Assembly: GCA_044228245.1 (NCBI GenBank)
Contig: JBGAVG010000001.1
Coordinates: 248,001-312,000 of the forward strand
Reading direction: 5' to 3'
Source of the DNA: Methylotenera_A sp044228245
GTDB taxonomy: Bacteria; Pseudomonadota; Gammaproteobacteria; Burkholderiales; Methylophilaceae
Length of the DNA stretch: 64,000 nt
Under the pieces are notes generated by a model that was not told where the DNA came from, did no database searches, and was given only the letters and a program-made list of their open reading frames with translations. Positions 32,101 to 40,112 of this stretch are shown here, one piece after another. The first letter of the stretch is position 1. Each line of letters starts with the position of its first letter. A program made the translations under genes and the position numbers.

Positions 32101-34577
32101 CCCCAAAAAAGTGGTGGCACTTCCTTATATTATTTGTGATTGTCGGCAGTCTCACCCTGACTGCGCTTACCGCGCTTGCTATTACGCTCATCTACCCAAC
32201 ACTGCCTTCTCTGGAGGCGCTGACCAATTATCAGCCCAAACTTCCGTTACGCGTATATTCGGCTGATGGCTACCTAATCAGCGAGTTTGGTGAAGAGCGC
32301 CGCGCTTTTGTCAAGATTCAGGATGTTCCGAAGAACTTAAAAGATGCGGTTCTGGCCATTGAAGACAGGCGCTTTTACGAACATGGCGGCGTAGATACCA
32401 AAGGGATAGCGCGTGCCATCAAGAACAACCTGACCGGCAGAAGCCATGAGGGCGCCAGCACCATTACCATGCAGGTGGCCAAGAACTTTTTCACCGTGCC
32501 CGGTGGAAAACGCACCATTGTGACCAAAGTGAAAGAAGCGCTACTGGCCATGAAGATTGAAAGGGCTTTAAGTAAAGACCAGATTCTTGAGCTTTATTTG
32601 AACCAGATATATCTTGGCCAGCGTGCATACGGCTTTGCCGCCGCCGCGCAAGTGTATTACGGCAAACCGCTGGGCAAGCTGACACTGGCCGAATCTGCGC
32701 TGCTTGCCGGGTTGCCTAAAGCGCCTTCCGGCTACAATCCTTACGTCAACCTCAAACGCGCCATGGACAGGCAGCATGAGGTGTTGCGCGATATGCACCG
32801 CTATGGCTTTATAAATGAAGCCAAGTTTAACGAAGCCATGCAACAGAAATTGACATTTAAGGCTAGCAAGCAATCGCGGGATCTTAATGCAGATTATGTG
32901 GCTGAAATCGTGCGCCAGATGCTCTATGAGCATTATGAGGATGCCATTTACAGTAGCGGCATGAAAGTGTACACCACTATTAAAAAAGCCAATCAGGAGG
33001 CCGCCAACAAGGCTGTGCTGCTGGGAATTCTGGAGTATCAGCGCCGGCAGGGCTATCAAAAACCTGAGAAAAATATTGATTTAGGCCGACTTAAATCCGC
33101 CGACCTTACTGAAGGCATGCAAAACGCATTAGATGATATTGAGGTATATAACGGCTTTATACCCGCCATCGTCACCGAAACCTCTCCAAAACTGGTCAAA
33201 GTATTCACCAGAAACGGTGACAGCCTTGATATCAGCGGCGCAGGCTTAAGCCTGTTGCAAAAGAACCTGGCCGACAAAGATCCTAAAGCCCATAAAATCA
33301 AACCCGGGTCTGTCGTGCGCGTAATTAAAAGCCAGAACGAATGGCATATCGTGCAGCTGCCGCAAGTGGAATCCGCGCTTGTAGCGCTTGACCCGGAAAA
33401 CGGCGCGGTGACCGCCCTGGTAGGCGGCTTTGACTACAATAAAAACAAATTTAATCATGTGACACAAGCTTGGCGCCAGCCGGGTTCCAGCTTCAAGCCA
33501 TTTGTTTATTCGGCCGCACTGGAAAAAGGCTTTACACCTGCCACCATTGTAGAAGACGAGCCGTTATTGATGTCAGCGAGCGAAACGGGAAGTGATAAGA
33601 TTTGGGCACCCAAAAACTTCGATGGCCGCTATGACGGTCCGATTCGCTTACGCACCGCGCTGACCAAATCGAAAAACATGGTGTCAATCCGCGTAATGCA
33701 GGCCATTGGCGCACGCTACGCGCAGGATTACGTCACCAAATTCGGTTTTTCGCGCAAAGATCACCCTGCCTACCCCACCATGGCGCTGGGCGCGGGTGCG
33801 GTCACCCCTTGGGGCATGGCGGGTGGCTATGCGGTTTTTGCCAATGGCGGTTATCGGATTACACCGCACATTATCAGCAAAATTACCGATAGCAACGGCA
33901 AGGTGATTGAAGAAATGCGCTATCCGCGTGCACGCCAGGATGCACCGAGGGTCATTGATGGCCGCAACGCGTTTCTGATGACCTCCATGATGCAAGATGT
34001 GGTGACCAGAGGCACGGCTACCCGGGCCAGACAGCTGGGCCGCCAGGATCTGGCCGGTAAAACGGGCACCACAAACAATCTGGTTGACGCATGGTTTGCG
34101 GGCTACAATCCGAAACAGGTGGCTATTGCGTGGATAGGCTACGACCAGCCCCGCACGCTGGGCAGAGATGAAACCGGCGGCAAGGCCGCATTGCCGATCT
34201 GGATACGTTACATGGCGACCGCGCTGCAAGGTGTGCCGGATGTGCCTTACAGCATGCCGGATGGCGTGATGCAAGTCAAAATTGATCCGCTCACAGGAAC
34301 GCTGATCAATGAAGATGAAGATGGCATGTATGAATACTTCTATCATGAAAATCCTCCGCCAGCGGTTGAATCCTTTCTACCTGCCATGGAAGATCCGGGC
34401 GAATCATATTTTCCCGACAGCATGATCGATAACCCGCTGCAGCCACATCCGCCATCAAGGCCGGAACCCTCTCAAAATAATGCGGAACGTCCTGCCAGAC
34501 AGACCCCAGGCGCCAGTAACGACAGCTCCGACAATGCCGACGCCGCCTCGCGCATGCTGAATCCATCCGGGTTCTAA
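32097..34577 (+). CDS. mrcA: Penicillin-binding protein 1A
   Basis: A bifunctional class A PBP of 826 residues. It has an N-terminal membrane anchor (about 8-30), a GT51 glycosyltransferase (about 55-230: AIEDRRFYEHGGVD, GASTITMQVAKNFF, LELYLNQIYLGQ), an OB-like insert and a transpeptidase (about 420-700) with nucleophile Ser464 in SSFK, SxN in SKN and KTGTT as the KTG box. It polymerises lipid II and crosslinks the strands in the periplasm. The Pro/Ser-rich C-terminus is disordered. It is divergent from pilM. Its ATG overlaps a 37-codon ORF and lacks a Shine-Dalgarno. Confidence 0.96.
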   Translation: MTPKKWWHFLILFVIVGSLTLTALTALAITLIYPTLPSLEALTNYQPKLPLRVYSADGYLISEFGEERRAFVKIQDVPKNLKDAVLAIEDRRFYEHGGVDTKGIARAIKNNLTGRSHEGASTITMQVAKNFFTVPGGKRTIVTKVKEALLAMKIERALSKDQILELYLNQIYLGQRAYGFAAAAQVYYGKPLGKLTLAESALLAGLPKAPSGYNPYVNLKRAMDRQHEVLRDMHRYGFINEAKFNEAMQQKLTFKASKQSRDLNADYVAEIVRQMLYEHYEDAIYSSGMKVYTTIKKANQEAANKAVLLGILEYQRRQGYQKPEKNIDLGRLKSADLTEGMQNALDDIEVYNGFIPAIVTETSPKLVKVFTRNGDSLDISGAGLSLLQKNLADKDPKAHKIKPGSVVRVIKSQNEWHIVQLPQVESALVALDPENGAVTALVGGFDYNKNKFNHVTQAWRQPGSSFKPFVYSAALEKGFTPATIVEDEPLLMSASETGSDKIWAPKNFDGRYDGPIRLRTALTKSKNMVSIRVMQAIGARYAQDYVTKFGFSRKDHPAYPTMALGAGAVTPWGMAGGYAVFANGGYRITPHIISKITDSNGKVIEEMRYPRARQDAPRVIDGRNAFLMTSMMQDVVTRGTATRARQLGRQDLAGKTGTTNNLVDAWFAGYNPKQVAIAWIGYDQPRTLGRDETGGKAALPIWIRYMATALQGVPDVPYSMPDGVMQVKIDPLTGTLINEDEDGMYEYFYHENPPPAVESFLPAMEDPGESYFPDSMIDNPLQPHPPSRPEPSQNNAERPARQTPGASNDSSDNADAASRMLNPSGF

Positions 34578-34601
34578 TCTTAGCTTTATCTCGCAGTTAC
34601 C

Positions 34602-35225
34602 ATGGCTCGTGAAAATCTAGACCATATCCGGCAGATGATCGCGCAGCAAGCCGCGCGCATGATGGCAGAGGAGGGCATACATGATTTTGCCTATGCCAAA
34701 AAGAAAGCTGGGCGGCAATTAGGTGTGAGTGAAAACAGCGTAATGCCCACCAACGCCGAGATCGAAGAAGAAATCCGGCTGTATCACGAAATCTATAATG
34801 CCGATGAGCAACCACAGATGCTGGCGCAACTAAGAAAAACCGCGCTGATGACCATGCAATTGTTCGAGCGCTTTAATCCGCACCTCACTGGCAGCGTACT
34901 GGATGGCACCGCAAGCAAGCACTCACAAACAGATATTCACCTGTTTGCAGACAGTGTAAAAGACGTGGAAATGTTTCTGCTCAATCAACAAATTCCGTTT
35001 GATAGCAGCGAAAAATCGTACCGAATCTCTGACAAGCCCAGCAAAGATAAAAAAGAAAAAGTGCGTAAAACCGTGCCGGTGTTTACGCTGGAAACCGAAT
35101 ACGGCATTCAAAAAATCAGCGTGTTTGATGTAGATGACATGCGCATTGCGACGAAAAGAACGAGCGACGGCAGCAATGCAGAACGCGCAGATATTAGCGA
35201 TTTACAAGCACTGTTAAACGCTTAA
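34602..35225 (+). CDS. Conserved protein with nucleotidyltransferase-like fold
   Basis: A 207-residue cytoplasmic protein. The N-terminal 65 residues are helical (DHIRQMIAQQAARMMAEEGI, then a helix with YAKKKAGRQLG). The rest has GSVLDGTASKHSQTDIHLFA (about 97-116), which resembles the GS...DxD core of minimal nucleotidyltransferases, with a Gln-Thr-Asp-Ile-His in place of the second acidic pair. Family members are conserved in proteobacteria and annotated only loosely; the activity is untested as far as I know. It lies 24 bp after mrcA on the same strand and ends in a conserved-loop hairpin (35241). Confidence 0.6.
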   Translation: MARENLDHIRQMIAQQAARMMAEEGIHDFAYAKKKAGRQLGVSENSVMPTNAEIEEEIRLYHEIYNADEQPQMLAQLRKTALMTMQLFERFNPHLTGSVLDGTASKHSQTDIHLFADSVKDVEMFLLNQQIPFDSSEKSYRISDKPSKDKKEKVRKTVPVFTLETEYGIQKISVFDVDDMRIATKRTSDGSNAERADISDLQALLNA

Positions 35226-35240
35226 ATAAATGCTCAAATA

Positions 35241-35280
35241 GATGCCCTGTAAGGCGCATGGATATTGGCCTGCAGGGCAT
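35241..35280 (+). repeat. Conserved-loop hairpin, copy 2
   Basis: GATGCCCTG (35241-35249) faces CAGGGCAT (35273-35280), 15 bp after the preceding stop. The loop GGCGCATGGATATTGGCC is identical to that after uvrA, while the T-A pair in the middle of the stem is replaced by C-G. Few Ts follow, so termination is less certain here. Confidence 0.7.
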
Positions 35281-35316
35281 GTGTTTATATCATTCAAAAC
35301 ATTCATCACTTTCGTC

Positions 35317-35336
35317 ATTCCCGCGTAAGCGGGAAT
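35317..35336. repeat. dRS3-like palindrome
   Basis: ATTCCCGC-GTAA-GCGGGAAT is a perfect 8-bp dyad of the type named dRS3 in Neisseria, with close relatives scattered through many proteobacterial genomes (often preceded by CGTC and followed by CCAG, as here). Confidence 0.7.
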
Positions 35337-35356
35337 CCAGTGATTTTAAGAAACAA

Positions 35357-35850
35357 GTCGGGGGTAGCCCGACGGCTAATCACTTTCTTTTGTTTGTGCA
35401 AAAGAAAGTAATCCAAGAAAATCACACCCTGCGCCCATGGCTTTCAGCTTCCCTGCGCGACTCATCAAGCAAGGCGTCTGCTGAACTCGCCCTAACGACT
35501 TACAACCACATAAGCCGTTGCGGAGCTCACACAGTCCTCGACGACAGCCCCTTGCTTGATTGCGTTGCTCGGCATGGCGCAAGGGTTTAAATTAACTTGA
35601 AATGTTGAGGAAAAAATTAACAAAAAACCAAAACCCTTGAAACTACATTTGGTTTTCAAATCCCCTTGCCGCGCCTTCGGCTTGAGCGGCAGATGGATAG
35701 CGGCGAGGACTGTTTGAGCGCTGAAAGCGCGAGTTCCGCAGCCGCCCAGATGCGGCGCTAAGATCGAAGGAAACAAGCGACAGCGGGGTAGCTTTTTCTT
35801 TGGTTTCTTTCTTTTGGCTACGCAAAAGAAAGAAACTCGCCTAGAGGCGA
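35357..35850. repeat. Roughly 490-bp element bounded by inverted hairpins
   Basis: Left end: GTCGGG/CCCGAC hairpin (35357-35373), then ACTTTCTTTTG/CAAAAGAAAGT (35382-35392/35399-35409). Right end, inverted: GTTTCTTTCTTTTG/CAAAAGAAAGAAAC (35803-35816/35823-35836), then TCGCCT/AGGCGA (35837-35842/35845-35850). Both hairpins share CTTTCTTTTG arms followed or preceded by an A-rich CCAAAGAAAA-like tail. The interior has no convincing gene; its short frames lack ribosome-binding sites. It resembles non-coding repeats with CTTTCTTTTG hairpins known from several beta- and gammaproteobacteria. With the hairpins at 35241 and 35317 it fills the whole 634-bp gap. Confidence 0.6.
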
Positions 35851-35859
35851 AAAAATAAG

Positions 35860-36147
35860 CTAATTAATTACTTTTTTAAACTTTGGCCACATGTTGTAGC
35901 CTATTTTTGGATTATTGGCTTGCAATTCAACGATAAGCTTTGCTTCTACTTTATTAACTTCTTCTGTATCTTCTGACTCAAAAAGTATTTCTTTTGTAAC
36001 CGTAAAAAACTTCATTTGCTCTTCTGTAAAGTCTTTTTTAACCAACACATCATTTACGCTGCCAAAATAAGTAAGGGTGTTTGTTAAATCCTTACCCACA
36101 TAGATTTTGCCATTGGGATATGTAATTCTATAAACAACCTTTTTCAT
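35860..36147 (-). CDS. Small GIY-YIG domain protein
   Basis: A 95-residue protein covering only a GIY-YIG domain: Tyr6 (VYRITYPNG, the GIY strand), Tyr16 (IYVGKD, the YIG strand), Glu68 (NKVEAKLIVE, the metal ligand) and Asn85 (IGYN). The Arg that usually follows the YIG strand is not evident (KDLTNTLTYFG). The gene is clearly AT-rich, lies 10 bp downstream of hemB on the same strand and next to the repeat element, and looks acquired. Nuclease activity is uncertain; it could also be a remnant of a homing-type nuclease. Confidence 0.75.
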   Translation of the reverse strand: MKKVVYRITYPNGKIYVGKDLTNTLTYFGSVNDVLVKKDFTEEQMKFFTVTKEILFESEDTEEVNKVEAKLIVELQANNPKIGYNMWPKFKKVIN

Positions 36148-36157
36148 CGTTAATAAA

Positions 36158-37153
36158 TTAACTATCTTTCAACCACCGCGCTACATCCATCGCAAAATAC
36201 GTCAACACCCCATCTGCCCCTGCGCGTTTAAACGCCAGCAAACTCTCCAATACACAAGCCTTTTCATCCAGCCAGCCATTCTGCGCGGAGGCTTTCAGCA
36301 TGGCGTATTCGCCACTCACCTGGTAGGCATAAGTCGGCACGCCAAACTCCTCTTTCACACGACGCACAATATCCAGGTAAGGCATGCCCGGCTTCACCAT
36401 CACCATGTCCGCGCCTTCTTCAATATCCAGCGCAACTTCTTTAATTGCCTCATCAGAATTGGCAGGGTCCATCTGGTAAGTGTATTTATTGCCTTTGCCC
36501 AAGTTTGCCGATGAACCGACCGCATCACGGAAAGGGCCATAAAAGCTGGAGGCGTATTTGGCGGAATAAGCCAGAATTTTGGTGTGAATATAGCCGTTTT
36601 CTTCCAACGCATCGCGAATCGCCCCGATACGGCCATCCATCATGTCGCTAGGGGCGACGATATCCACGCCGGCCTCGGCATGGCATAACGCCTGTTTTAC
36701 CAGCACCGCCACGGTTTCATCGTTCAGCACATAGCCGCTGGCGTCAATGAGGCCATCTTGTCCATGTGTGGTGTAGGGGTCGAGCGCGACATCGGTAATC
36801 ACACCCAGCTCAGGGTAAGCCGTTTTAAGCGCTTTCACTGTACGCGGAACCAACCCCTTATCATTGAAAGCCTCTGCAGCATCCAGGCTTTTGTGTTGCT
36901 GCTCAACCACCGGGAACAGCGCAATCGCCGGAATACCCAGCTTGACGCATTCACCCGCGGTTTTGAGCAACACATCAATACTTTGGCGTTGCACGCCGGG
37001 CATGGATTTCACATCTTCCACGCGGTTTTCGCCATCCAGCACAAACACCGGGTAAATTAAATCATTGCTTGTAAGCACATGCTCACGCATCAAGCGGCGC
37101 GAGAACTCGTCTTTGCGCATGCGGCGCGGGCGGATTGCTAGAAATTGATTCAT
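36158..37153 (-). CDS. hemB: Porphobilinogen synthase (5-aminolevulinate dehydratase)
   Basis: This TIM-barrel enzyme of 331 residues condenses two 5-aminolevulinates to porphobilinogen for heme. Schiff-base lysines are in SAKYASSFYGPFRDA and MVKPGMPYLD. The metal loop reads DVALDPYTTHGQDG, with Asp in place of the zinc cysteines, so it is the Mg-type enzyme found in many proteobacteria. The ATG at 37153 is chosen (TGAGGTG ahead) over a GTG at 37159. It follows trpC after a 100-bp palindromic gap. hemA lies at 43365 on the other strand. Confidence 0.96.
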   Translation of the reverse strand: MNQFLAIRPRRMRKDEFSRRLMREHVLTSNDLIYPVFVLDGENRVEDVKSMPGVQRQSIDVLLKTAGECVKLGIPAIALFPVVEQQHKSLDAAEAFNDKGLVPRTVKALKTAYPELGVITDVALDPYTTHGQDGLIDASGYVLNDETVAVLVKQALCHAEAGVDIVAPSDMMDGRIGAIRDALEENGYIHTKILAYSAKYASSFYGPFRDAVGSSANLGKGNKYTYQMDPANSDEAIKEVALDIEEGADMVMVKPGMPYLDIVRRVKEEFGVPTYAYQVSGEYAMLKASAQNGWLDEKACVLESLLAFKRAGADGVLTYFAMDVARWLKDS

Positions 37154-37172
37154 AAACACCTCATTTTTCTAA

Positions 37173-37270
37173 TTGCCTAAACGTGAAGAAGCGCTAGGCG
37201 GAGGGTTGCAGACAGTACGCACATTGTACGGCAAAACCCGATAACAACGCGATTCGATAGGTTTAGGCAA
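37173..37270. repeat. Long imperfect palindrome, copy 2 (tip GCAGACAGTACG)
   Basis: It fills the gap from the trpC stop to the hemB ribosome-binding site. Outer arms TTGCCTAAAC (37173-37182) and GTTTAGGCAA (37261-37270, containing the trpC stop) are perfect. GAA/TTC and GCG/CGC pair inside, then GGGTT (37203-37207) with AACCC (37235-37239). The tip GCAGACAGTACG, CACAT, TGTACGGCAA is that of copy 1 apart from the loop, whereas both arm sets differ from copy 1. Confidence 0.7.
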
Positions 37271-38051
37271 ATACTTTCGCAAGTTCTGCACCCGGGTCAC
37301 CCTGGCGCATAAAGGCCTCGCCCACTAAAAAGGTGTGTACGTTATTATCACGCATCAGCTTTACATCATCTGCCGTAAAAATACCGCTTTCAGTCACGAC
37401 AATTTTGCCTGCCGGAATGTGGGCAAGTAAATCCAGCGTGGTTTGCAGTGTGACATCGAACGTGCGCAGGTTACGGTTGTTAATGCCCAGCAGAGGCGTT
37501 TCGAGCTGCAATGCCAAATCCAGTTCTTCGCCATTATGCACTTCTACTAAAACAGCCATGCCCAAGGCATGCGCGATACTTTCCAGCTCGCGCATTTTGG
37601 CCAAATCGATCGCAGCGGCAATCAGCAAAATACAATCCGCGCCCATCGCTCGCGCTTCGTACACTTGATATGGGTCTATCATGAAGTCTTTGCGCAACAC
37701 AGGCAGTCTGCACGCCGCACGTGCTTGTTTTAAATATTCACTAGAACCTTGGAAATATTCAACGTCAGTGAGCACTGACAAACACGCTGCGCCGCCAGCT
37801 TCGTAGCTTCTAGCAATTTCTGCAGGTTTAAAATCCGCCCGAATCACGCCTTTGGATGGGCTGGCCTTTTTAATTTCGGCAATCACCGCCGCTTTGCCGG
37901 TGGCAATTTTATTGCGAATGCTACCCACAAAGTCGCGCGGTTTGGCTTGTGCCTGTGCTAGCACCTGCATTTGCTCAAGCGGGATGCCAACTTTTGCGGC
38001 TGCAACTTCTCCTGTCTTGGTGGCTAAAATTTTATTTAAAATGTCACTCAT
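37263..38051 (-). CDS. trpC: Indole-3-glycerol-phosphate synthase
   Basis: A single-domain TIM barrel of 262 residues that closes the indole ring in tryptophan synthesis. Typical motifs are VIAEIKKASPSKGVIRADF (about 56-74, catalytic Lys), LRKDFMIDPYQVYEARAMGAD (first 20 residues from about 120), VEVHNGEELD, GINNRNLRTF and ESGIFTADDV. It is not fused to trpF. It lies 3 bp after the DUF3465 gene and ends the trpEGD-DUF3465-trpC run. trpF, trpB and trpA are not in the window. Confidence 0.96.
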   Translation of the reverse strand: MSDILNKILATKTGEVAAAKVGIPLEQMQVLAQAQAKPRDFVGSIRNKIATGKAAVIAEIKKASPSKGVIRADFKPAEIARSYEAGGAACLSVLTDVEYFQGSSEYLKQARAACRLPVLRKDFMIDPYQVYEARAMGADCILLIAAAIDLAKMRELESIAHALGMAVLVEVHNGEELDLALQLETPLLGINNRNLRTFDVTLQTTLDLLAHIPAGKIVVTESGIFTADDVKLMRDNNVHTFLVGEAFMRQGDPGAELAKVFA

Positions 38052-38054
38052 TGT

Positions 38055-38516
38055 TTATTGGTAGGTCTTTCCGTTATGTTTAATCCAGCCGCCTTCGATT
38101 TCACCTTTGGGGTCATGGTGCGTCCAGTGCATCACGCCGCCCTTGGGGTTGTAGATATATTCACCTCTGAACTGTACGGCATCCCCCACAGCCAATGGAA
38201 TGACTGAGGCCAGATCGATATTATGCGCAAGCAATAATGTTTGCTCCGGTGAAATACTGACTAAAAACCTTTGATGCCGCGAACCTTTGCTGTCATCAGG
38301 CAGCCGCTTTTTTACGACTCCATGGCCTTCTACAAAAATATTGCTCTTTTTGTTTTGAAATGCCTGAATAAGGGCGGCATTATCGCCTTGCGATTGGGTG
38401 GCAACTTGTAGTTGCGCAGATTTTTGGAATTCGCCAACACCTGCATTGCTTGCATCATATTGCTTACATGCAACCAGCAAGCTTAGTAACAAGATATAGA
38501 AAAGATGCTTTTTCAT
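38055..38516 (-). CDS. DUF3465 lipoprotein inside the trp operon
   Basis: A 153-residue predicted lipoprotein: signal peptide with lipobox LLVAC (lipidated Cys17), then a small beta-rich domain with VEGHGVVKKRLPDDSKGSRHQRF, DLASVIPLAVGDAVQFRGEY (listed as pieces) and HWTHHDPKGEIEGGWI near the end, fitting DUF3465, a family whose bulk resembles an OB-like fold. Its ATG overlaps the trpD stop by 4 bp and its stop is 3 bp before trpC, so it must be translated as part of the operon. A role in tryptophan synthesis is unlikely for an envelope protein; the reason for this position is unknown. Confidence 0.8.
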   Translation of the reverse strand: MKKHLFYILLLSLLVACKQYDASNAGVGEFQKSAQLQVATQSQGDNAALIQAFQNKKSNIFVEGHGVVKKRLPDDSKGSRHQRFLVSISPEQTLLLAHNIDLASVIPLAVGDAVQFRGEYIYNPKGGVMHWTHHDPKGEIEGGWIKHNGKTYQ

Positions 38517-39544
38517 GCTGCGGTGCTTTGTTTAAGCGCCTCCAGTTTGGCAAGTGCCGCACCATTATCAATGACGGCTGCCGCCATGTGGATGCCTGTC
38601 TGCAGGCTATCTGCCACTCCCGCCACATAAATCGCCGCACCCGCATTCATGAGTACAATGTCGCGTGCTGCGCTACTTTTACCCGCGCTCGTCTTACCAT
38701 CAAGCACATCCAGAATCATCGCTTTCGATTGTTCCGCATTCTCTACACGAATGCTTTTTAGGGCATGTAGACTCAAACCAAACTGGGCAGGGTTAACCGT
38801 GTATTGCGCAATTTTTCCGTCCTTGAGTTCGGCCACAAAAGTATCACCAGTGAATGAGATTTCATCCATACCGTCCGCACCGTGCACCACCAGCACATGT
38901 TCGGAGCCTAGTTTTTGCAATACTTTGGCAAGTTTTAACGTTAACTCTTTGCTGAATACGCCCATCACCTGACGTTTAGCATTGGCGGGATTGGTAAGCG
39001 GCCCAAGCAGATTGAAGATGGTGCGCACGCCCAACTCGCGGCGTACAGGCGCGGCATATTTCATGGCGCTGTGGTGATTGGGTGCAAACATAAAGCCGAT
39101 ACCGATTTCATCCACACATCTGGCAACTTGTTCTGGTGTTAAATTTACGTTCACACCCAGCACTTCCAGCACATCAGCACTGCCGCAGGTGGATGATACT
39201 GAGCGCCCGCCATGCTTGGCGACCTTTGCGCCTGCTGCAGCCGCGACAATCGCGGAAACGGTAGAAACATTGAAAGTTTGAATGCCATCGCCACCAGTAC
39301 CGCAGGTATCCACCAGATGCGTTCTATCCCAGATTTCCACTTTGGTTGAAAGCTGGCGCATCACAGTCGCGGCAGCGGTGATCTCATCGACGCTCTCGCC
39401 TTTCTGGCGCAATGCAATCACCAAGCCGGCAATTTGCGCAGGTGTAAGCTCACCGCCCATCACTTGCTGCATCAGCGAAAGCATGTCGGTATGGCTTAAG
39501 TCTTTGCCATTCAACACATGTTCTAAAGACTCTTTAAAAACCAC
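38513..39544 (-). CDS. trpD: Anthranilate phosphoribosyltransferase
   Basis: A 343-residue enzyme that transfers phosphoribose from PRPP to anthranilate. The PRPP-binding motif is DTCGTGGDGIQTFNVST (about 79-95), with KHGGRSVSSTCGSADVLE (about 107-124) and the second metal site VVHGADGMDEIS (about 219-230). It starts right at the trpG stop and overlaps the DUF3465 gene downstream by 4 bp. Confidence 0.96.
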   Translation of the reverse strand: MVFKESLEHVLNGKDLSHTDMLSLMQQVMGGELTPAQIAGLVIALRQKGESVDEITAAATVMRQLSTKVEIWDRTHLVDTCGTGGDGIQTFNVSTVSAIVAAAAGAKVAKHGGRSVSSTCGSADVLEVLGVNVNLTPEQVARCVDEIGIGFMFAPNHHSAMKYAAPVRRELGVRTIFNLLGPLTNPANAKRQVMGVFSKELTLKLAKVLQKLGSEHVLVVHGADGMDEISFTGDTFVAELKDGKIAQYTVNPAQFGLSLHALKSIRVENAEQSKAMILDVLDGKTSAGKSSAARDIVLMNAGAAIYVAGVADSLQTGIHMAAAVIDNGAALAKLEALKQSTAA

Positions 39545-40111
39545 TTAATAGGCCTTCAAAAAGTTGTTCAACAAATCGTGGCCATGCTCGGTGAGAATGG
39601 ATTCCGGATGGAACTGCACACCCTCTACTGCCAGCGCTTTATGTTTCACGCCCATAATCTCGCCGTCGTCTGTCCATGCGGTAATCTCCAGGCAATCCGG
39701 AATCGTTTCGCGTTCGATTACCAGTGAGTGATAGCGCGTGGCAGTGTACGGGTTAGGCAAGCCCTTAAACACGCCGATATTCTTATGGTGGATCAGCGAA
39801 GTTTTACCATGCATGAGCTGCTTGGCATGAACAATCTTGCCGCCGAACGCCTGGCCGATGCTTTGATGCCCCAAACACACGCCCAGCAGTGGGATCTTGC
39901 CTGCAAATTCATGAATCAGCGGCACGCTGATACCTGCCTCATTCGGCGTGCAAGGGCCGGGCGAAATCACAATATAGCGCGGTTTGAGTTCTGCGACTTT
40001 TTTTAAATCAATTTCATCGTTTCTATACACCTGCACATCCTGCCCAAGCTCGCCCAGATACTGCACAAGGTTGTAGGTAAAAGAGTCGTAATTATCTATC
40101 ATGAGCAACAT
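39545..40111 (-). CDS. trpG: Anthranilate synthase component II (glutamine amidotransferase)
   Basis: A class I amidotransferase of 188 residues that feeds ammonia to TrpE. Cys79 (LLGVCLGHQ) is the nucleophile, and His and Glu in VQFHPESI complete the triad; the oxyanion motif is SPGPCTPNEAG. The ATG at 40111 lies 1 bp after the trpE stop with GAAGG ahead; the open frame extends upstream within trpE but that part is not the protein. As in related bacteria, it may also serve PabB for folate. Confidence 0.95.
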   Translation of the reverse strand: MLLMIDNYDSFTYNLVQYLGELGQDVQVYRNDEIDLKKVAELKPRYIVISPGPCTPNEAGISVPLIHEFAGKIPLLGVCLGHQSIGQAFGGKIVHAKQLMHGKTSLIHHKNIGVFKGLPNPYTATRYHSLVIERETIPDCLEITAWTDDGEIMGVKHKALAVEGVQFHPESILTEHGHDLLNNFLKAY

Positions 40112-40112
40112 A

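Noticed and set aside
35376..35776. Several open frames of 60-110 codons inside the repeat region
   Set aside because: They overlap each other on both strands, follow the palindromes, lack ribosome-binding sites and show no recognisable domain; they are by-products of the repeat.
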